This document shows positions 6,257-7,847 of a DNA stretch of 7,847 nucleotides, piece after piece. Position 1 is the stretch's first letter, and each line of letters begins with the position of its first letter. A program made the translations under genes and the position numbers. The DNA comes from Chloroflexota bacterium. Lineage in GTDB: Bacteria; Chloroflexota; Anaerolineae; B4-G1; SLSP01. A model generated the notes under the pieces. It was not told the origin of the DNA. It made no database searches and saw nothing but the letters and a program-made list of their open reading frames with translations. The stretch covers positions 1 through 7,847 of the forward strand of contig JAKJAE010000114.1 in assembly GCA_022707665.1 (NCBI GenBank), in the 5' to 3' direction.

Positions 6257-6285
6257 ATTCTAGCACCGGATGGGCTCCCATCCAA
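6257..6285 (-). promoter_or_regulatory. Promoter of the flavoprotein gene
   Basis: On the minus strand: -35 TTGGAT (6285-6280, three of six), a 17-base spacer, and -10 TAGAAT (6262-6257, five of six) preceded by TGC, which makes an extended -10. The predicted start is near 6250, giving a leader of about 43 bases. The spacer and part of the -35 are covered by a perfect dyad, which suggests regulation. Confidence 0.55.
6268..6283. promoter_or_regulatory. Perfect 16-bp dyad in the divergent promoter region
   Basis: GGATGGG-CT-CCCATCC is perfectly symmetric, with two bases at the centre. It spans the spacer and four bases of the -35 of the leftward flavoprotein promoter and ends 10 bp before the -35 of the rightward promoter. 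The two-base centre rules out a tight RNA hairpin, so a DNA operator is more likely than an mRNA structure. The binding protein is unknown. Confidence 0.55.
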
Positions 6286-6293
6286 ACGGCTGG

Positions 6294-6322
6294 TTGCTCG
6301 CCTCAACGGTGGGGGCTATACT
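6294..6322 (+). promoter_or_regulatory. Promoter of the LQR-motif gene
   Basis: -35 TTGCTC (6294-6299, three of six), a 17-base spacer, and -10 TATACT (6317-6322, five of six). Transcription should start near 6329. This favours the ATG at 6381 over the upstream in-frame ATG at 6270, which would lie before the promoter and inside the divergent operator region. Confidence 0.5.
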
Positions 6323-6380
6323 GGCGATTGCATTCAGAGCATCGGCCGGGGATAATCGTTCCAGCAGAAAGCGTCTGACC

Positions 6381-6881
6381 ATGCGCGTATCCGTGTCGAA
6401 GCAGAGCCCTGCGCCGAAGGGCGAATCGGCGGCAGCCCCCAGCTCCGAGAAGAGCACCTTCGTTTCAACCTCCGGCATAGGCTCAGTCCTGCACCTGCAG
6501 CGGACGGTGAGAAACCGTGCCGTCATCCAGCGACAGCCTCCGCCGCAAGGGCAGGGTCAGGGCGGCTCCTCTGGCATGGACCCGAAGTTCTGGGAGTGGT
6601 GGAAGGCCGTCCAGGGCTTCGAGGGCTCGTTGGCGGGCGTGGGCGATAACCAGGTGCATGCACAGCAGGCGATCGCGCGGGCCGATGGCGTGGTGAAACA
6701 GGGCGTCGATGCAGACTCGAAGGCCAAGAGCGTCGGGAGCCTCGACCTCCAGGCTGTCATCGGCAGGATCGAGCGCCGCCAGGCTGGGGGTTTCGTCGAC
6801 GAGAATGACGAAAAGACGATGACGAACCTCAAGGGCCAGGTACTTGGCGCGCTGACCAGGGTGATGGATCTGGGCTCCTGA
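6381..6881 (+). CDS. Small protein with an LQRTxxNRAV motif, possibly related to eCIS-associated (DUF4157-type) proteins
   Basis: 166 residues from the ATG at 6381. Residues 1-38 are Ser/Ala/Lys-rich and look disordered. Residues 39-48 read LQRTVRNRAV, followed by IQRQ. This closely resembles the LQRTxGNxAV segment found just ahead of DUF4157 domains in proteins linked to extracellular contractile injection systems (eCIS), with the usual glycine replaced by R44. A Pro/Gln/Gly linker (53-65) follows, then an unrecognised, probably helical domain (66-166) opening with a tryptophan cluster (W71, W73, W74). There is no DUF4157 HExxH, signal peptide or membrane segment. The frame is open upstream to an ATG at 6270, but the promoter lies between the two, so the shorter form is preferred; its ribosome site is weak. 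No eCIS structural gene is in the window. Function is unknown. Confidence 0.6.
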   Translation: MRVSVSKQSPAPKGESAAAPSSEKSTFVSTSGIGSVLHLQRTVRNRAVIQRQPPPQGQGQGGSSGMDPKFWEWWKAVQGFEGSLAGVGDNQVHAQQAIARADGVVKQGVDADSKAKSVGSLDLQAVIGRIERRQAGGFVDENDEKTMTNLKGQVLGALTRVMDLGS

Positions 6882-6958
6882 TCGGTCTGGGCTCATATGC
6901 GTCGGAGCCGACACAGTGGGACGCAGGCCGGCTGTATGTCGCCACGCCGTGCGTGAAT

Positions 6959-6972
6959 CTGGTGTTGACCAG
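6959..6972. promoter_or_regulatory. Operator-like dyad upstream of the rightward FAD oxidoreductase
   Basis: CTGGT-GTTG-ACCAG is a perfect 5-bp dyad with a 4-base centre, 68 bp before the start codon. It overlaps a TTGACC (6965-6970) that could be a -35. No good -10 is seen 16-18 bases downstream, so the promoter itself is not called. The surrounding 158-bp gap also holds GTCGG-AG-CCGAC (6901-6912), whose two-base centre makes a terminator unlikely. Confidence 0.3.
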
Positions 6973-7026
6973 TTTAGCCGAAAATCTCACGAAGTTACTC
7001 TTTTAGGCCGACTAACGCTCCGTCAG

Positions 7027-7033
7027 AAGGAGG
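7027..7033 (+). promoter_or_regulatory. Ribosome binding site of the rightward FAD oxidoreductase
   Basis: A perfect AAGGAGG six bases before the ATG at 7040, which fixes that start. Confidence 0.85.
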
Positions 7034-7039
7034 GCCAAG

Positions 7040-7847
7040 ATGCCGAGCGAGATGGTGTGTGACGTTCTGGTGGTGGGTGGCGGGACGGGCGGATGTGCGG
7101 CGGCACTGGCGGCGTGCCGCGCCGGGAAGCGCGTGATCGTGACCGAGCCGTGCGAGTGGATCGGGGGGCAGCTCACGAGCCAGGCGGTGCCCCCGGATGA
7201 GAACCGCTGGATCGAGACACACGGCGGAACGGCGTCATACCGGGCGTACCGGCGGGCGGTCCGCCGCTATTACCAGGATGCCTATCCGCTGAACGCCGCT
7301 GCCCGGGTCGATCCCGAGCTCAACCCGGGTACGGGGTGGGTCTCGCGCCTGTGCTGTGAGCCCAAGGTGGCCTATGCGGCTTTGCTGCAGTTGCTCTCTC
7401 CCTATGAGTCGCAGGGCCTGCTACGGATCGTGCGCTATGTCGAGCCCTCCGCTGCCACCGTTGATGGCGACCGGGTGCAGAGCGTGACGCTGAGATCGCT
7501 GCGCGGGGAGCCCGACGTCACCGTGACGGCACCTTATGTGCTCGACGCGACCGAGTTGGGCGATCTCCTGCCCCTGACCGGAACCGAGTTCGTCGTGGGC
7601 GCCGAGTCACAGGATGAGACTGGGGAGCTGCACGCCAGGCCTGGCGCAGCAGATCCGAATAACGTCCAGGCGATCACGTGGTGCTTCGCCATGGGCTACG
7701 ATCCCATGCCGGGAGCGGATCACACGATCGTGCGCCCTGCTCAGTATGCGCGTTGGCGCGCGTACGTCCCGGAGGTAGCGCCGGCGTGGACCGGCAAGCT
7801 GCTCAGTTGGAGCGATTGCATGCCGTGGTCGCTCGAGCCGCGCCACA
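7040..7847 (+). CDS. FAD-dependent oxidoreductase (PF12831-type), 3' truncated by the window
   Basis: The frame is open from the ATG at 7040 to the window end, giving 269 codons of a protein usually around 500-600 residues. Seen: VVGGGTGGCAAALAA at 11-25 (FAD Rossmann motif) with E36 at the end of the second strand; EWIGGQLTSQAVPPDE at 39-54, a signature of this family; ASYRAYRRAVRRYY at 65-78; WVSRLCCEP at 100-108; and APYVLDATELGDLLPL at 164-179, containing the second conserved FAD-contact motif (DATELGD). These features place it in the FAD_oxidored family, whose members often sit in sugar-catabolism clusters; most have no defined substrate. There is no signal peptide, so it is probably cytosolic. 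It is divergent from the main leftward unit and separated from it by the LQR-motif gene, so sharing its pathway is only a possibility. Confidence 0.85.
   Translation, partial: MPSEMVCDVLVVGGGTGGCAAALAACRAGKRVIVTEPCEWIGGQLTSQAVPPDENRWIETHGGTASYRAYRRAVRRYYQDAYPLNAAARVDPELNPGTGWVSRLCCEPKVAYAALLQLLSPYESQGLLRIVRYVEPSAATVDGDRVQSVTLRSLRGEPDVTVTAPYVLDATELGDLLPLTGTEFVVGAESQDETGELHARPGAADPNNVQAITWCFAMGYDPMPGADHTIVRPAQYARWRAYVPEVAPAWTGKLLSWSDCMPWSLEPRH

Noticed and set aside
6270..6380. 37-residue N-terminal extension of the LQR-motif protein with a hydrophobic stretch resembling a signal peptide
   Set aside because: The ATG at 6270 lies inside the divergent operator dyad and upstream of the predicted -10 (6317-6322), so it would not be on the transcript; the hydrophobic run is probably translated promoter DNA.
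6869..6894. Nine-base direct repeat TCTGGGCTC at 6869-6877 and 6886-6894
   Set aside because: Short, low in complexity and overlapping the end of a coding region; no flanking element or function can be attached to it.
6901..6912. GTCGG-AG-CCGAC as a terminator for the LQR-motif gene
   Set aside because: A two-base loop cannot close an RNA hairpin and no U-run follows.
1..7847. CRISPR arrays, tRNA genes, insertion sequences or attachment sites
   Set aside because: No regularly spaced repeats, cloverleaf-like segments, transposase motifs or terminal repeats were seen on either strand.

Overview
GC-rich bacterial DNA (roughly 60% G+C by eye) carrying a compact accessory catabolic locus. The best guess for the source is a high-GC Gram-positive-type lineage or Chloroflexota. 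Reasons are the codon use, the strong AGGAGG-type ribosome sites, an LQRTxxNRAV-motif protein of a kind common in Actinobacteria and Chloroflexota, and the flavoprotein types. No rRNA or other marker gene is present, so this placement is tentative.

Layout, left to right. Five genes read leftward. In transcription order they are a fumarate-reductase/succinate-dehydrogenase-like flavoprotein (6206-4224), a DUF89/ARMT1-like metal-dependent phosphatase (4162-3317, GTG start), an extended-SDR NAD-dependent dehydrogenase/epimerase (3179-2181), a DapA-superfamily class I aldolase (2066-1173) and a PfkB-family 2-keto-3-deoxygluconate (KDG) kinase (1061-48). Two genes read rightward: a small protein with an LQRTVRNRAV motif resembling the leader of eCIS-associated proteins (6381-6881), and the first 269 codons of a PF12831-type FAD-dependent oxidoreductase (7040 to the window end).

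The aldolase keeps the T/Y/Y/K catalytic set but lacks the arginine that defines dihydrodipicolinate synthase, and it has a GTxGxGP motif as in archaeal KD(P)G aldolases. Next to a convincing KDG kinase, this points to a (semi)phosphorylative Entner-Doudoroff-like lower pathway for a sugar acid, with one or more redox enzymes supplying upstream oxidation steps. The DUF89 phosphatase heading the unit may be a metabolite-repair or sugar-phosphate phosphatase for the pathway. No dehydratase, transporter or regulator gene lies in the window.

Regulatory architecture. A near-perfect sigma70-type promoter (TTGACA-N17-TACACT) with an overlapping TGACA-N3-TGTCA dyad sits in the 61-bp gap ahead of the DUF89 gene and probably drives the four-gene unit. 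Divergent promoters lie between the flavoprotein and the LQR-motif gene. The leftward one contains a perfect 16-bp dyad (GGATGGG-CT-CCCATCC) across its -35 and spacer. All three gaps inside the four-gene unit are 111-137 bp, unusually long for an operon, and each contains a long inverted repeat.
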